Source: Alphaproteobacteria bacterium (GTDB lineage Bacteria > Pseudomonadota > Alphaproteobacteria > Micropepsales > Micropepsaceae). Taken from it: a stretch of DNA of 64,000 nt. Below the pieces are notes generated by a model. The model ran no database searches. It saw nothing but the letters and a program-made list of their open reading frames with translations, and was not told the DNA's origin. Positions 35,755 to 45,900 of this stretch are shown here, piece by piece (within the stretch, counting starts at the first letter, position 1; every line of letters begins with the position of its first letter). The position numbers and the translations under genes were made by a program. The stretch covers positions 124,001 through 188,000 of the forward strand of contig CANJIS010000002.1 in assembly GCA_947474565.1 (NCBI GenBank), written 5' to 3'.

Positions 35755-36423
35755 TCAAGCCATCCGCGCGTTGGCGACCACGGCCTGCGGCACAGTGAGC
35801 CGGAAGGTGGTGCCGAGTGTGTCGGAATGTACATCCAGAACGCCGCCAACCTCGCCGGTGAGCGCGCGGATCACTTGAAAACCGATACCGCCGTCTTTCT
35901 TGGGATCGAAGCCATCCGGCAGGCCGACGCCGTCATCGCTGACCGTAACCAGCAGCGTATCATCGGATTGGGTTTCGCAAGACAGGGTCATGTGCAACGG
36001 CGCGCCGGCAGGATGGGCGTATTTCAACGAGTTGATCAGGATTTCGCACACGATCAGGGTGATCGGCTGCACATGGCGGGTGATGACATGGCAAGACGCG
36101 CCATTGTGCTCGATCGAAACTGCCTGCTGTTCCGACGAAAAGGCCGTAATCAGATTGCTGCAGACATCTGTCAGATGGGCGTTGAGCAAAAGGGCGCCGT
36201 GAGACGGCAGGGTCGCCAGCATGCGGTGAAGCTGGCCGATGGTGGAGATGCGGGCGGCGATGCCGTCGAACAGCATGCGGATTTCAGCATTGCTGTAAGC
36301 CCGGGGATTTTTCCCGATGGCCCGAGACTGCATGCGAACAAGCCCGCCCAGAAGGGCCAAACTGTTGGCGAGGCGATGATTGGCTTCGGCGACTAGGTCG
36401 GTCTGCGGAATGGATTGATCCAT
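35755..36423 (-). CDS. HisKA_2/HWE-type sensor histidine kinase
   Basis: 222 aa. A soluble kinase with phospho-acceptor His16 in EANHRLANSLALLGGLVRMQSR and a HATPase domain (CEILINSLKYAHPAG, DDGVGLPDGFDPKKDGGIGF). There is no sensor domain, so it may receive a signal from a partner. ATG at 36423 has a strong GGAGG upstream. This kinase class often feeds the PhyR-NepR-EcfG general stress response; the EcfG promoter in the divergent intergenic space supports that link by inference only. Confidence 0.88.
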   Translation of the reverse strand: MDQSIPQTDLVAEANHRLANSLALLGGLVRMQSRAIGKNPRAYSNAEIRMLFDGIAARISTIGQLHRMLATLPSHGALLLNAHLTDVCSNLITAFSSEQQAVSIEHNGASCHVITRHVQPITLIVCEILINSLKYAHPAGAPLHMTLSCETQSDDTLLVTVSDDGVGLPDGFDPKKDGGIGFQVIRALTGEVGGVLDVHSDTLGTTFRLTVPQAVVANARMA

Positions 36424-36549
36424 GGGGGACCTCCGATCAACAGGCAGCCTCCTCCGTTTTCTGTATTCTGACAAGTCAAATTATATAACAATTTCAAGTA
36501 GTTATATTAGTATAAGCCCCTATTTGAGCGGGATTCGGCGGAGCGGTAT

Positions 36550-36575
36550 GGAACTATTCTGATGAGTTCCCCGTT
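36550..36575 (+). promoter_or_regulatory. Sigma-EcfG (general stress response) promoter
   Basis: GGAAC at 36550-36554, 17-bp spacer, CGTT at 36572-36575: an exact match to the alphaproteobacterial EcfG consensus GGAAC-N16/17-CGTT. It points to the RHH gene, whose start is about 90 nt downstream. The surrounding 36430-36660 region is conspicuously AT-rich. Confidence 0.75.
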
Positions 36576-36665
36576 CTTTCAGCTCTAGGCACGCTTCACT
36601 CAATGACAGTAAAATGAGTAAGTTGCTAAAAATACTGTTTCGTACGAAGAGGGAGGGATCCCAGG

Positions 36666-36917
36666 ATGAATGACCTAACCCGCGGCGAACGCCTCCAGAT
36701 TATGCTGACGCCGCAAGAGCTTGAGGCTTTGGACGATTGGCGCTTTCAAAAGCGCATGCCTAGCCGTGCCGCCGCTGTGCGCGAACTTTTAAAGCGCGGC
36801 CTGGTGGCGGAAGGTTTCGACTTGGCCGAAGGGGGCGCCAAATCCCAGGATTTCGGCGTCACCGGCGGCTCCAGTTCGCGACCCATCCGCGACCGGCGCG
36901 AAAAAGACGGCGGCTGA
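36666..36917 (+). CDS. Small ribbon-helix-helix-like protein
   Basis: 83 aa. Begins MNDLTRGERLQIMLTPQELEALDDWRF and continues with KRMPSRAAAVRELLKRGLVA, matching the strand-helix-helix order of RHH DNA-binding proteins. A hydrophilic tail (SSSRPIRDRREKDGG) follows. It has a GGGAGGGATCCCAGG ribosome site and lies under an EcfG promoter, so it may be a stress-induced regulator. No toxin partner is adjacent. Confidence 0.78.
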   Translation: MNDLTRGERLQIMLTPQELEALDDWRFQKRMPSRAAAVRELLKRGLVAEGFDLAEGGAKSQDFGVTGGSSSRPIRDRREKDGG

Positions 36918-37045
36918 GCCGCCATCTGCTTGCCTTTTCTCAGAATTTCCTTTTAAACGCGCGCTCTTTCGGGCCGCCCGGCTGGGCATGCCGTGGCGAC
37001 CCATGAAAGCGACCGAGGTCCTGTGGACCTCCAGAGGAGAGCGAA

Positions 37046-37243
37046 ATGCCCAAAATGAAGACCAAGTCGGGCGCTAAAAAGCGCTTCAAGTTCACTGCGA
37101 ACGGCAAGATCAAGACCCACCAGGTCGGCAAGCGCCACCGGTTGATCAACAATTCGCCGGCCCGCACCCGCGATCTGCGCGGCACCGCGGTCCTGTCCGA
37201 ATCCGAAACCCAGCGCGTCAAGCGCTGGATGCCGTACGGTTGA
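37046..37243 (+). CDS. rpmI: 50S ribosomal protein L35
   Basis: 65 aa. Basic protein with MPKMKTKSGAKKRFKFTANG and GKRHRLINNSPARTRDLRG, standard for L35. It precedes rplT as usual, but infC, its normal upstream neighbour, is not here. A GAGGAGAG ribosome site lies upstream. Confidence 0.98.
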   Translation: MPKMKTKSGAKKRFKFTANGKIKTHQVGKRHRLINNSPARTRDLRGTAVLSESETQRVKRWMPYG

Positions 37244-37255
37244 GGGAGATAGACC

Positions 37256-37606
37256 ATGTCACGTTCACCCCGTTCCGTACCCAGCCGCGCCCGCCGCAAC
37301 AAGGTTCTGAAAGCCGCCAAGGGCTTTCGCGGCCGCCGCAAAAACAACATCACCACGGCCAATGCCGCGGTCGATAAGTCGCTGCAGCACAATTATATCG
37401 GCCGCAAGGAGCGTAAGCGGAATTTCCGCGCGCTCTGGATCCAGCGCATCAACGCTGCTGTCCGCGAGCATGGCCTGACCTATAGCCGATTTATCAGCGG
37501 GCTCGCCGGCGCCGGTATCGAGATTGACCGCAAGGTTCTCTCGGACCTCGCCATCCACGAGCCTGTTGCGTTCAAGGCTCTGGTGGACCAGGCGTCCAAG
37601 CCGTAA
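37256..37606 (+). CDS. rplT: 50S ribosomal protein L20
   Basis: 116 aa. Contains the L20 signature [19 protein letters not shown] and [19 protein letters not shown]. Needed for early 50S assembly. 12 bp after rpmI, followed by a hairpin before pheS. Confidence 0.98.
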   Translation: MSRSPRSVPSRARRNKVLKAAKGFRGRRKNNITTANAAVDKSLQHNYIGRKERKRNFRALWIQRINAAVREHGLTYSRFISGLAGAGIEIDRKVLSDLAIHEPVAFKALVDQASKP

Positions 37607-37629
37607 TCAAACTCCCACCAGGGCGAATC

Positions 37630-37660
37630 GGGGCGCTATCCATGCGCCCCGCTTTCTTCC
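37630..37660 (+). terminator. Hairpin between rplT and pheS
   Basis: GGGGCGC (37630-37636) pairs with GCGCCCC (37644-37650), followed by GCTTTCTTCCTT. It is either the rplT terminator or an attenuator for pheST; the T-run is short and broken. Confidence 0.6.
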
Positions 37661-37669
37661 TTCGGAGTA

Positions 37670-38752
37670 TTGATGACCGATATCGCCGCGCTTCAGTCCG
37701 ATCTTCTTGCGCAGGTTTCCGCCGCTGGCGATGAGGCCGCGCTGGAAGCTGTGCGCGTGGCCGCCCTGGGCAAGAAAGGCTCCGTCAGCGAGCTGATGAA
37801 AAGCCTGGGCGGCATGAGCCCGGACGAGCGCAAGACACAAGGCCCTCTGCTCAACGGCCTGCGCGATGCGGTGGCGGACGCCATTGCCGCCCGCAAAAGC
37901 GAGCTGGGCGATGTGGCGCTGAATGCGCGGCTGGCATCCGAGAAGATCGATGTCAGCCTGCCGCCGCGACCCGAAGCGCAAGGCAGCGTGCATCCCATCT
38001 CCCAGGTGCTGGAAGAAATCACCGCCATCTTCGCCGATCTTGGCTTCGCTGTGGCCGAAGGCCCCGATGTCGAATTCGACGATTACAATTTCACCAAGCT
38101 GAACATTCCCCCTGACCATCCCGCGCGGCAGATGCAGGACACGTTCTATGTGTCGCCGCAGGCCGATGGCTCTTCGCATGTTCTGCGCACCCACACTTCG
38201 CCGGTGCAGGTCCGCACCATGCTGAACCAGAAACCGCCGATCCGGGTGATTTCGCCCGGCCGCACCTACCGCGTGGATTCCGACGCCACCCATTCGCCCA
38301 TGTTCCATCAGGTCGAAGCCCTGGTGGTGGATGAAGGCATTCACCTGGGCCATTTGAAATGGACGGTGGAAGAATTCTGCAAGGCGTTCTTCGAAATCGA
38401 CAAAATCGAACTGCGCGCCCGTCCCAGCTTCTTTCCCTTCACCGAGCCCTCGCTGGAATGGGATATGCGCTGCGACCGCTCCGTTCCCGGCCAGATCAAA
38501 TTCGGTCAGGGCAATGACTGGCTGGAGCTGGGCGGCAGCGGCATGGTGCACCCACGCGTGTTGACCAATTGCGGCATCGATCCCAATCGTTATCAGGGCT
38601 TTGCGTTCGGCTTCGGCCTGGATCGCATGGCGATGCTGAAATATGCCATTCCCGATATTCGCAGTTTCTTTGAATCCGACCTGCGCTGGCTGAAGGCCTA
38701 TGGCTTTGCTGCGCTCGATATCCCCACCTTGGACGGAGGGCTGTCGAAGTGA
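37670..38752 (+). CDS. pheS: Phenylalanine-tRNA ligase alpha subunit
   Basis: 360 aa. Class II synthetase subunit carrying the active site. N-terminal coiled coil, then motif 2 [20 protein letters not shown] and motif 3 [18 protein letters not shown], with [13 protein letters not shown] for Phe and ATP binding. GGAG ribosome site at -9. The stop overlaps pheT (GTGA). Confidence 0.98.
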   Translation: MMTDIAALQSDLLAQVSAAGDEAALEAVRVAALGKKGSVSELMKSLGGMSPDERKTQGPLLNGLRDAVADAIAARKSELGDVALNARLASEKIDVSLPPRPEAQGSVHPISQVLEEITAIFADLGFAVAEGPDVEFDDYNFTKLNIPPDHPARQMQDTFYVSPQADGSSHVLRTHTSPVQVRTMLNQKPPIRVISPGRTYRVDSDATHSPMFHQVEALVVDEGIHLGHLKWTVEEFCKAFFEIDKIELRARPSFFPFTEPSLEWDMRCDRSVPGQIKFGQGNDWLELGGSGMVHPRVLTNCGIDPNRYQGFAFGFGLDRMAMLKYAIPDIRSFFESDLRWLKAYGFAALDIPTLDGGLSK

Positions 38753-41151
38753 AATTCACGCTCTCATGGCTGAAAGAGCATCTGGAAACGGATGCCGATG
38801 CGCAGACCATCGCCGACAAGCTGACCAGCATTGGGCTGGAAGTGGAAAGCATCACCGACGCGAGTGCGGCGCTGAAGGATTTTGTGGTGGGTGAAGTGAT
38901 CACCGCCGACAAACATCCCAATGCCGACAAGCTGCGGCTGTGCACCGTCAATGATGGCGGCAAAGAACCGTTGCAGATCGTTTGCGGCGCGCCCAATGCA
39001 CGGGCGGGCATCAAGGTGGTATTGGCGCGGCCCGGCACGGTTATACCGGCCAGCGGCGAAGCCTTGAAGATCGGCAAGATCCGCGACGTCGAATCACGCG
39101 GCATGATGTGTTCGGCCCGTGAATTGCTGTTGGGCGAAGACCATGACGGCATCATTGAACTGAACGCGGATGCCAAGGTGGGCGCGAACGTTGCCGATGC
39201 CTTGGCGGCCAAGGGCCTTCTTTCCACCAATCCGGTGATTGACGTTTCCATCACTCCCAATCGCGGCGACGCGGCCAGTGTGTGGGGCATTGCCCGCGAT
39301 CTGGCGGCGGCGGGCCTGGGCAAGCTCAAGACCGAAAAGGTTCAGCCGGTGGCGGGTAAATTCCCTTCGCCCAAGAAAATCACGTTGGATTTCTCTCCGG
39401 AGAACAAAGATGCCTGCCCGATTTTCGCCGGCCGGCTTATTCGCGGCGTGAAGAACGGCCCGGCGCCCAAATGGGTCCAGGATCGCTTCAAGGCAGTGGG
39501 CATGAAATCCATCTCGGCCCTGGTGGATGCCACCAACTTCGTGGCCCAGGATCGCGGCCGTCCGCTGCATGTGTTCGATGCCGATAAGCTGTCGGGCAAT
39601 CTGTCCGCCCGCATGGCCAAAGACCATGAGCAGGTGCTGGCGTTGGATGAAAAGACTTACGTCCTCGACAAGGACACCATTGTCATTGCCGACGACAGTT
39701 TCGCCCGCGGCATTGCCGGCATCATGGGCGGCATGGATACCGGCAGTTTTGAAGATACCAAGAATGTTTTTCTGGAATCTGCGTGGTTCGATCCGGCGCG
39801 GATCGCCCGCGCCGGACGCAAGCAGGCAATCATTTCCGACGCGCGTTATCGTTTTGAGCGCGGCGTTGACCCTGAGTTCGTGTTGCCCGGCCTGGAACTG
39901 GTCACGCGCCTGATCCTGGAATGGTGCGGCGGGGAGCCTTCCGACGTGGTGATCGCGGGCAGTTTGCCGCCGCCGCACAAGCCTATCGCATTCGATCCGG
40001 GCCTGGTGGAAAGCCTGGGCAATGTGCGTATCGCCAAGAGCGAGATCATTTCCATTCTGGAAAGCCTGGGCTTTGTTGTGGCCCAGCACGCCACGCTGCA
40101 TGTGACGCCGCCGAGCTGGCGTCGCGACATTGATGGCCCCGCCGATCTGGTGGAAGAAGTGGTGCGCATCCACGGCTTGGCCGATGTGGCTTCGGTGGCG
40201 CTGCTGCGCGATGCAGCTGTCGCCAAGCCGGTTCTGTCATCGGCGCAGCGCCGGGCGCGCGGTGTGCGCCGGGCGCTGGCGGCGCGCGGTTTCAATGAGT
40301 GTGTCAGCTTTTCCTTCATCGCCCGCGAACAGGCCAAGCTATTCGGCGGCGGTGATGACGCGCGGCAATTGTCCAATCCCATCGCTTCCGATCTGGATGC
40401 GATGCGGCCTTCTTTGTTGCCCTCGCTGCTGGCAGCCGCGTCGCGCAATGCCGCGCGGGGTCTTGTCGATTTGCGCCTGTTCGAGATCGGCGCGGCTTTC
40501 CAAAGCGGCATGCCGGGCGCGCAGACGCTGAATGCCGCCGGACTGATCATGGGATCAGGGACACGCGACTGGACCAAGTCCGGCCACCCCGCCGATGCCT
40601 TCGATGCCAAGGGCGCCATGCTGGCGGCGCTGGAAGCAGCGCAAGGCGCGCCGATGGCGGCCCCGGTGACGGCGAATACGCCTTCCTATTTTCATCCCGG
40701 CCGCAGCGGCACCATCGCGCTGGGGCCCAAGGTGATTGCCCATTTCGGCGAGGTTCATCCCAAAATTCTGGCAGCGTTCGATATCAAGCTGCCGGTGGCT
40801 GCTTTTGAAATTGTGCTGGATGCCCTGCCCGAACCCAAAGCCCGCAATCGCGCGCCTTTCGCGCCCTCACCGTTCCAGGCCATCGAACGCGATTTCGCCT
40901 TTGTCGTGGACCAAAGCGTAGCGGCGGGCGATCTGATCCGGGCGGTGAAGAATGCCGAACGGGTGCTGATCGATACCGTCAGCCTGTTCGATGTCTATGA
41001 AGGCAAGGGCGTGCCCGAAGGCAAGAAATCCATTGCCATCGCGGTGCGTTTGCAGCCCAAGGACAAGACCCTCACCGATGCCGAGATAGAAGCGGTGGCG
41101 CAGAAAATTATAGCGGCGGCGATCAAGCTGGGCGCGACGCTTCGCGCTTAG
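38749..41151 (+). CDS. pheT: Phenylalanine-tRNA ligase beta subunit
   Basis: 800 aa from a GTG. Editing and tRNA-binding subunit. An N-terminal tRNA-binding (EMAP-like) domain with [16 protein letters not shown], the B3/B4 editing domain with [22 protein letters not shown], the B5 domain and a C-terminal anticodon-binding FDX domain ([13 protein letters not shown]...) are present in order. Converges on the methyltransferase gene, overlapping its stop by 4 nt. Confidence 0.98.
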   Translation: MKFTLSWLKEHLETDADAQTIADKLTSIGLEVESITDASAALKDFVVGEVITADKHPNADKLRLCTVNDGGKEPLQIVCGAPNARAGIKVVLARPGTVIPASGEALKIGKIRDVESRGMMCSARELLLGEDHDGIIELNADAKVGANVADALAAKGLLSTNPVIDVSITPNRGDAASVWGIARDLAAAGLGKLKTEKVQPVAGKFPSPKKITLDFSPENKDACPIFAGRLIRGVKNGPAPKWVQDRFKAVGMKSISALVDATNFVAQDRGRPLHVFDADKLSGNLSARMAKDHEQVLALDEKTYVLDKDTIVIADDSFARGIAGIMGGMDTGSFEDTKNVFLESAWFDPARIARAGRKQAIISDARYRFERGVDPEFVLPGLELVTRLILEWCGGEPSDVVIAGSLPPPHKPIAFDPGLVESLGNVRIAKSEIISILESLGFVVAQHATLHVTPPSWRRDIDGPADLVEEVVRIHGLADVASVALLRDAAVAKPVLSSAQRRARGVRRALAARGFNECVSFSFIAREQAKLFGGGDDARQLSNPIASDLDAMRPSLLPSLLAAASRNAARGLVDLRLFEIGAAFQSGMPGAQTLNAAGLIMGSGTRDWTKSGHPADAFDAKGAMLAALEAAQGAPMAAPVTANTPSYFHPGRSGTIALGPKVIAHFGEVHPKILAAFDIKLPVAAFEIVLDALPEPKARNRAPFAPSPFQAIERDFAFVVDQSVAAGDLIRAVKNAERVLIDTVSLFDVYEGKGVPEGKKSIAIAVRLQPKDKTLTDAEIEAVAQKIIAAAIKLGATLRA

Positions 41152-41948
41152 GCGAAAGTCAGAAGCTTCGGCTGGGCGCCAATCTCTTGCGCCAGCTTTT
41201 CAAACTCCGCTTTGGCTTTGGGATTGGAGCGCTGATGGCGCTCGGCAAAGATGAATTCGTTTTTCAGGGAATGCTCCAACCCGGTCAGTTCGGTGACCCG
41301 CACCTTGTAGCCATGGGCTTCCAGATAAAGCCCGCGCAGCACGTTTGTTAAATGAGAGCCAAGCTCCCGGCGGTGATGGGGATGACGCCATAGCTGATCC
41401 AGATCATTTTTCACGCCGTCCAGTTCGCGCGCCAGCTCGGCCTGGCAGCATGGCACCAGGGCGACATACTTCGCCTCATGCTTGAGCGCGAACAGGATCG
41501 CTTCATCGGTGGCGGTGTCACAGGCATGCAGCGCGGTGACGATATCCACCTTGCCGATGTCAGCCTCCGCGATCTTGCCGGAGACAAATTCCATCCGCGC
41601 GAAATTGCTGTCGGCGGCAATCTTCTGGGCGGTCTTGACCAGCTCGGGCCGCGATTCCACGGCGATGACTTTGCCCCGCCCCGCCGGACCGAAATAAAGG
41701 TCATAGAGCACAAAGCCGAGATAGGATTTGCCTGCGCCCAGGTCGGCCAGAACCGTCTGCGGGTTTTCCTTCAGGCTGGCGTCGATGGCGGGCTTGATGA
41801 GCTGCGCCAGGTGCTGGACCTGTTTCAGCTTGCGCCGGGAATCCGCATTCAGCCCGCCATTATGGGTGAGGATGTGCAACGCCTTCAGCAGCGGCACCGA
41901 TTGGCCCGGCCAAAGGTCGGAAATGGCTTCTTTAGCGGCGGAACTCAT
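41148..41948 (-). CDS. SAM-dependent methyltransferase (Methyltransf_32-like)
   Basis: 266 aa. Class I Rossmann motif VLADLGAGKSYLGFVLYDL, acidic VIAVESRPELVKTAQ, then IVTALHACDTATDEAILFAL and VALVPCCQAELARE, the pattern of the Methyltransf_32 (GSTCD-related) group. The C-terminus HHRRELGSHLTNVLRGLYLEAHGY is conserved in this group. The substrate is unknown, possibly RNA. A minigene-like repeat precedes it. Confidence 0.85.
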   Translation of the reverse strand: MSSAAKEAISDLWPGQSVPLLKALHILTHNGGLNADSRRKLKQVQHLAQLIKPAIDASLKENPQTVLADLGAGKSYLGFVLYDLYFGPAGRGKVIAVESRPELVKTAQKIAADSNFARMEFVSGKIAEADIGKVDIVTALHACDTATDEAILFALKHEAKYVALVPCCQAELARELDGVKNDLDQLWRHPHHRRELGSHLTNVLRGLYLEAHGYKVRVTELTGLEHSLKNEFIFAERHQRSNPKAKAEFEKLAQEIGAQPKLLTFA

Positions 41949-42014
41949 GGCCCCTTATAGCTGCAAAAACGCCTGTTTACCGGGAAAGTGTGGCCTGCTA
42001 GACCCCGCGCGGCC

Positions 42015-42038
42015 TCAAGCAGCAAAGCGGTAGGCCAT
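42015..42038 (-). repeat. 24-nt minigene-like repeat, copy 3 (Met-Ala-Tyr-Arg-Phe-Ala-Ala-stop)
   Basis: Minus-strand ATGGCCTACCGCTTTGCT followed by GCT TGA. Compared with copy 1, the two base changes are both synonymous (TTC to TTT, GCC to GCT). Located 66 nt upstream of the methyltransferase start on the same strand and 12 bp from the divergent lepA. Confidence 0.6.
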
Positions 42039-42050
42039 TAAAGAAGACCG

Positions 42051-43853
42051 ATGCCGGACCTCTCGCAAATCCGCAATTTTTCCATTGTCGCCCATATCGA
42101 CCATGGCAAATCCACCCTCGCCGACCGGCTGATCCAGTTCACCGGTACCGTGGCCGCGCGCGAGATGACCAACCAGATCCTGGATTCGATGGATATCGAA
42201 CGGGAGCGCGGCATCACCATCAAGGCCCAGACCGTTCGCCTGGATTACAGGGCCAAGGACGGCAAGGACTATGTCCTGAACCTGATGGACACGCCGGGCC
42301 ATGTCGACTTCGGGTACGAAGTGTCGCGCTGTCTGGCCGCCTGTGAAGGCGCGCTGCTGGTGGTGGATGCCAGCCAGGGCGTCGAAGCCCAGACGCTTGC
42401 CAACGTCTATCAGGCGATTGATGCCGGGCTGGATATCGTGCCCGTTCTCAACAAGATTGACCTTCCCGCCGCCGAGCCCGATCGGGTGAAGCAGCAGATC
42501 GAAGATGTGATCGGGCTGGATGCGTCCGACGCGATCCCGATCAGCGCCAAGACCGGCATTGGCATCGACCTGGTGCTGGAAGCGGTGGTCACACGCTTGC
42601 CGCCGCCCAAAGGCGAAATCAACGCGCCGCTGAAGGCGTTGCTGATCGATTCCTATTACGATGCCTATCTGGGCGTGGTGGTTCTGGTGCGCATCATCGA
42701 TGGCGAACTGAAGAAGGGCCAGAAGATCCGCATGATGGCCACCGATGCCTTTTATCAGGTGGAACAGATCGGCGTGTTCAAGCCCAAGAAGGTGGGCGTC
42801 GAAAAACTGGGTCCGGGCGAAGTGGGTTACATCACCGCCCAGATCAAGCAGGTCGCTGACACCAAGGTGGGCGACACCATCACCGATGAGCGCAAGGGCA
42901 CGACCGAACCCCTGCCCGGCTTCAAGCCGGCGCAGCAAGTGGTGTTCTGCGGCCTGTTCCCGGTGGATGCGGCCCAGTTCGAAGATCTGCGCGAAGCTTT
43001 GGGCAAGCTGCATCTGAATGACGCCAGCTTTACCTATGAGACGGAATCATCTGCCGCGCTGGGCTTCGGCTTCCGCTGCGGCTTTCTGGGATTGTTGCAT
43101 CTGGAAATCGTGCGCGAGCGGGTGGAGCGGGAATTCAATCTCGACCTGATCACCACCGCGCCATCGGTCATCTATCACATCTATATGAATGACGGCTCTA
43201 TGAAGGAGCTGCACAATCCCGCCGACATGCCCGATGTGACCTATATCGATCACATCGAAGAGCCCTGGATCAAGGCGACCATCCTGGTGCCAGATGAGTA
43301 TCTGGGCGCGGTGCTGAAGCTGTGCGAAGACCGCCGCGGGCGCCAGATCGAGCTGACCTATGCCGGCAATCGCGCCATGGTGATCTATGCCTTGCCGCTC
43401 AACGAAGTGGTGTTCGATTTCTATGACCGCCTGAAAAGCGTGTCGCGCGGCTATGCCAGCTTCGATTATCACATCGAGAAGTATGAAGAAGGCGATCTGG
43501 TGAAGATGTCCATCCTGGTCAATGACGACCCGGTGGATGCGCTTTCCATGATCGTCAACCGCCAGCGCGCCGAAGGCCGTGGCCGCGCCATGTGCGAAAA
43601 GCTGAAAGACCTGATCCCGCGCCACATGTTCAAGATTCCAATCCAAGCGGCGATTGGCGGCAAGGTGATTGCCCGCGAAACCCTTTCGGCCCTGCGCAAG
43701 GACGTTACCGCCAAATGTTATGGCGGCGATATCAGCCGCAAGCGCAAGCTGCTCGACAAGCAGAAAGAGGGCAAAAAGAAAATGCGCCAGTTCGGCAAGG
43801 TGGAGATCCCCCAGGAAGCCTTCATCGCCGCGCTTAAAATGGACGACAACTGA
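42051..43853 (+). CDS. lepA: Elongation factor 4 (LepA)
   Basis: 600 aa. Translational GTPase that acts on stalled or mistranslocated ribosomes. G1 [15 protein letters not shown]2 RGITIK, G3 DTPGHVDF and G4 NKID are intact, with the LepA-specific C-terminal domain ([36 protein letters not shown]). Full length. Confidence 0.98.
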   Translation: MPDLSQIRNFSIVAHIDHGKSTLADRLIQFTGTVAAREMTNQILDSMDIERERGITIKAQTVRLDYRAKDGKDYVLNLMDTPGHVDFGYEVSRCLAACEGALLVVDASQGVEAQTLANVYQAIDAGLDIVPVLNKIDLPAAEPDRVKQQIEDVIGLDASDAIPISAKTGIGIDLVLEAVVTRLPPPKGEINAPLKALLIDSYYDAYLGVVVLVRIIDGELKKGQKIRMMATDAFYQVEQIGVFKPKKVGVEKLGPGEVGYITAQIKQVADTKVGDTITDERKGTTEPLPGFKPAQQVVFCGLFPVDAAQFEDLREALGKLHLNDASFTYETESSAALGFGFRCGFLGLLHLEIVRERVEREFNLDLITTAPSVIYHIYMNDGSMKELHNPADMPDVTYIDHIEEPWIKATILVPDEYLGAVLKLCEDRRGRQIELTYAGNRAMVIYALPLNEVVFDFYDRLKSVSRGYASFDYHIEKYEEGDLVKMSILVNDDPVDALSMIVNRQRAEGRGRAMCEKLKDLIPRHMFKIPIQAAIGGKVIARETLSALRKDVTAKCYGGDISRKRKLLDKQKEGKKKMRQFGKVEIPQEAFIAALKMDDN

Positions 43854-43889
43854 GCCGCTTCTTCCGGAAATCCGTGTCTTGAGAGCCGC

Positions 43890-43908
43890 GTTAACCGCGC
43901 CGGTTAAC
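43890..43908. promoter_or_regulatory. Perfect palindrome upstream of the large membrane-protein gene
   Basis: GTTAACCG-CGC-CGGTTAAC. It resembles a TTAA-containing operator but the TTAA spacing is 9 bp rather than the 7 bp of CtrA sites. A second inverted repeat GTGCTT-N5-AAGCAC (43940-43956) covers the ribosome-site region of the next gene. Confidence 0.45.
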
Positions 43909-43962
43909 CACGGTATCTGACGTAACAAGACTGCTATCGGTGCTTGGATTAAGCACGTTGGC

Positions 43963-45858
43963 ATGACTCACGAGCCCGATCATTGGACCGATACGCCGGC
44001 GTTCAACTGGACGCCCGAGGTGCCGATGAGAGTCGAGCCGAAATTCGAAGCCGCGCCTCTGGCGGACGCCGAAGACTATGAGCCCAGATTTGAGAATCCG
44101 GTTCTGGTTGAGCGTCCGGTTCCGGCCGCACAACCCCGATCTACGCGCCAGCAAGCCAAACGGTTTGTAATCACGGAGCCGGAGGCGGTGCAGCCAACGC
44201 CCTTGTTTTTGCCGCGGCTCTTGGTGGGGTTGATCCAGGGTGCAGGACTGACGCTGTTGTTCGCGGCGCGCCCGGCGATGGATCCGTATGTTTTTTCCGC
44301 CGCCATGATGGTGGGCCTGTTCGCGCCGTTGCTATTTTTGTCGGGCCTGGGGCGGGCGCGGATCACGCCGCTGTTGCTTTGGACGCTGTTCGCCGCAGCG
44401 CTTCTGGCCGCCGCCGGCTTCTATCATCATGGGCGCACACTCACCTCTGACAGTGGCCATCCTGGCTTCGCGCTGATCGGATTGACCGCGCTGTTCCTGT
44501 TCATCGGTCAGGCGCTGGTGGAAGCGCGCGCTGGCGATTATTCATCGCATTACCGTAGCGCCTGGCGGCTGGCGATCCGGGTTTTCATTTGCGTCGCGAT
44601 CGCGGGCCTGGCCTGGGCCGCAGCCGGCGCCGGAACTGGATGGATGCGGGCGCATTACCCCGCCCTGCCCTATGGCGTTTTCATTATTCCCATTGTTGCG
44701 CTCAGCATCGTGCTGGCGGCGCAGCTGACCGGCGACCGGCTGTTGGGTGTGCTGCAATCCGGCGTGGTGTTTGTGTTTGGTCTGGGCCTGATCCCGCTTC
44801 TGCTTTTGACCATGGCGGTGGTGGGATTGGGCGCGGCGAATATCTGGCAGCCTTCGCTGGCTATTTCATTGGGCTTGGGCTTTGGCCTGATCCTTTGCAT
44901 CAACGCCTCTTATCGTGACGGCACAAGCATGCGGCCCTACTGGCGCAGGCGCGCAGAGTTTGCTGGCGGCCTGGTGTTGTTGCCGCTGGCGCTGATCGCT
45001 GGTACCGCGCTGGCGGTGCGGGTGGCGCAGCATGGCTGGAGCGACAATCGGATTTTCGCCGCTGCCTGTGCGCTGCTGCTGGCTGGCTATGCCCTCACCT
45101 ATGCCGGCTCGGCGCTGATTTCGCTGGGCGGCGGCGGCTGGATGCAGCGGATCGAGGGCAGCAACCTGGCGCTGGCTTTCGCCGGGTTGATGCTGGTGCT
45201 GGTGTTGGCGTCACCCATCGCCGATCCCGTGCGGTTGGCAGTGGAATCGCAAAGTTTGCGGCTGGACCAAAAACGCGTGACAGCGGATGCGTTCGATTAT
45301 GTCTGGCTGCGGGATCACGGCTTGCGCTTCGGACGAGATGCGTTGACCCAAATGGCCGCGTCCAAAACGCAGCCGCTGGTGGCGCGCGGGGCTTTTCTCG
45401 CCCTGACCGCGCCGCCTGCCGGATTGCGCCCTACCCCGACCGAGATCGGCGCCAATATCCATGTCTATTCCGGCAAAGGCCTGCCGGCGGCGTTGCTCAA
45501 ACAAGACTGGTCGGCCGCGCAAGGTGCGCCGCCGTGTCTTACCAATGCCTCACTGAGCTGTGACGGCTTTTTCGCCGACATCGATGGCGATGGGCGTGAC
45601 GAGATCATTTTGGCCTATGGCAACGACGCGCGCTGGTGGGCCAGCGTCATGAAACAAGACACGGCCGTGGGTCCGCACGGCGACTGGCGTGTGGCGGGTA
45701 CCCTGGCCGCACCGTCCTGCCCCGGCGGCTTAACCGCCCTGCGTTCCGGACAATTCGCCCTGGTCCAGCCCAACAATGCGTGGCGGGATCTGGTGGTGGG
45801 CGGGGTCCGCGTGCCGGTGGCGCGGCCGAAAATGCCCGCTGGCTGCCCGCTCTCCTAG
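43963..45858 (+). CDS. Polytopic membrane protein, DUF4153-like
   Basis: 631 aa. A roughly 80-residue acidic/Pro-rich cytoplasmic start, then about a dozen membrane helices between residues 85 and 420, and a C-terminal soluble domain. The latter contains DIDGDGRDEIILAYG, a calcium-loop (FG-GAP/EF-like) motif, and several Cys residues, so it is probably periplasmic. The membrane part resembles DUF4153. It lacks a clear Shine-Dalgarno, and a hairpin lies where one would be expected. The function is unknown. Confidence 0.8.
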   Translation: MTHEPDHWTDTPAFNWTPEVPMRVEPKFEAAPLADAEDYEPRFENPVLVERPVPAAQPRSTRQQAKRFVITEPEAVQPTPLFLPRLLVGLIQGAGLTLLFAARPAMDPYVFSAAMMVGLFAPLLFLSGLGRARITPLLLWTLFAAALLAAAGFYHHGRTLTSDSGHPGFALIGLTALFLFIGQALVEARAGDYSSHYRSAWRLAIRVFICVAIAGLAWAAAGAGTGWMRAHYPALPYGVFIIPIVALSIVLAAQLTGDRLLGVLQSGVVFVFGLGLIPLLLLTMAVVGLGAANIWQPSLAISLGLGFGLILCINASYRDGTSMRPYWRRRAEFAGGLVLLPLALIAGTALAVRVAQHGWSDNRIFAAACALLLAGYALTYAGSALISLGGGGWMQRIEGSNLALAFAGLMLVLVLASPIADPVRLAVESQSLRLDQKRVTADAFDYVWLRDHGLRFGRDALTQMAASKTQPLVARGAFLALTAPPAGLRPTPTEIGANIHVYSGKGLPAALLKQDWSAAQGAPPCLTNASLSCDGFFADIDGDGRDEIILAYGNDARWWASVMKQDTAVGPHGDWRVAGTLAAPSCPGGLTALRSGQFALVQPNNAWRDLVVGGVRVPVARPKMPAGCPLS

Positions 45859-45900
45859 AGCTTGGTATTCCGGACCCGCGTGGGTTATAGACGCCGCGAA

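Noticed and set aside
43890-43908. CtrA binding site
   Set aside because: TTAA half-sites are 9 bp apart, not the 7 bp of the CtrA consensus.
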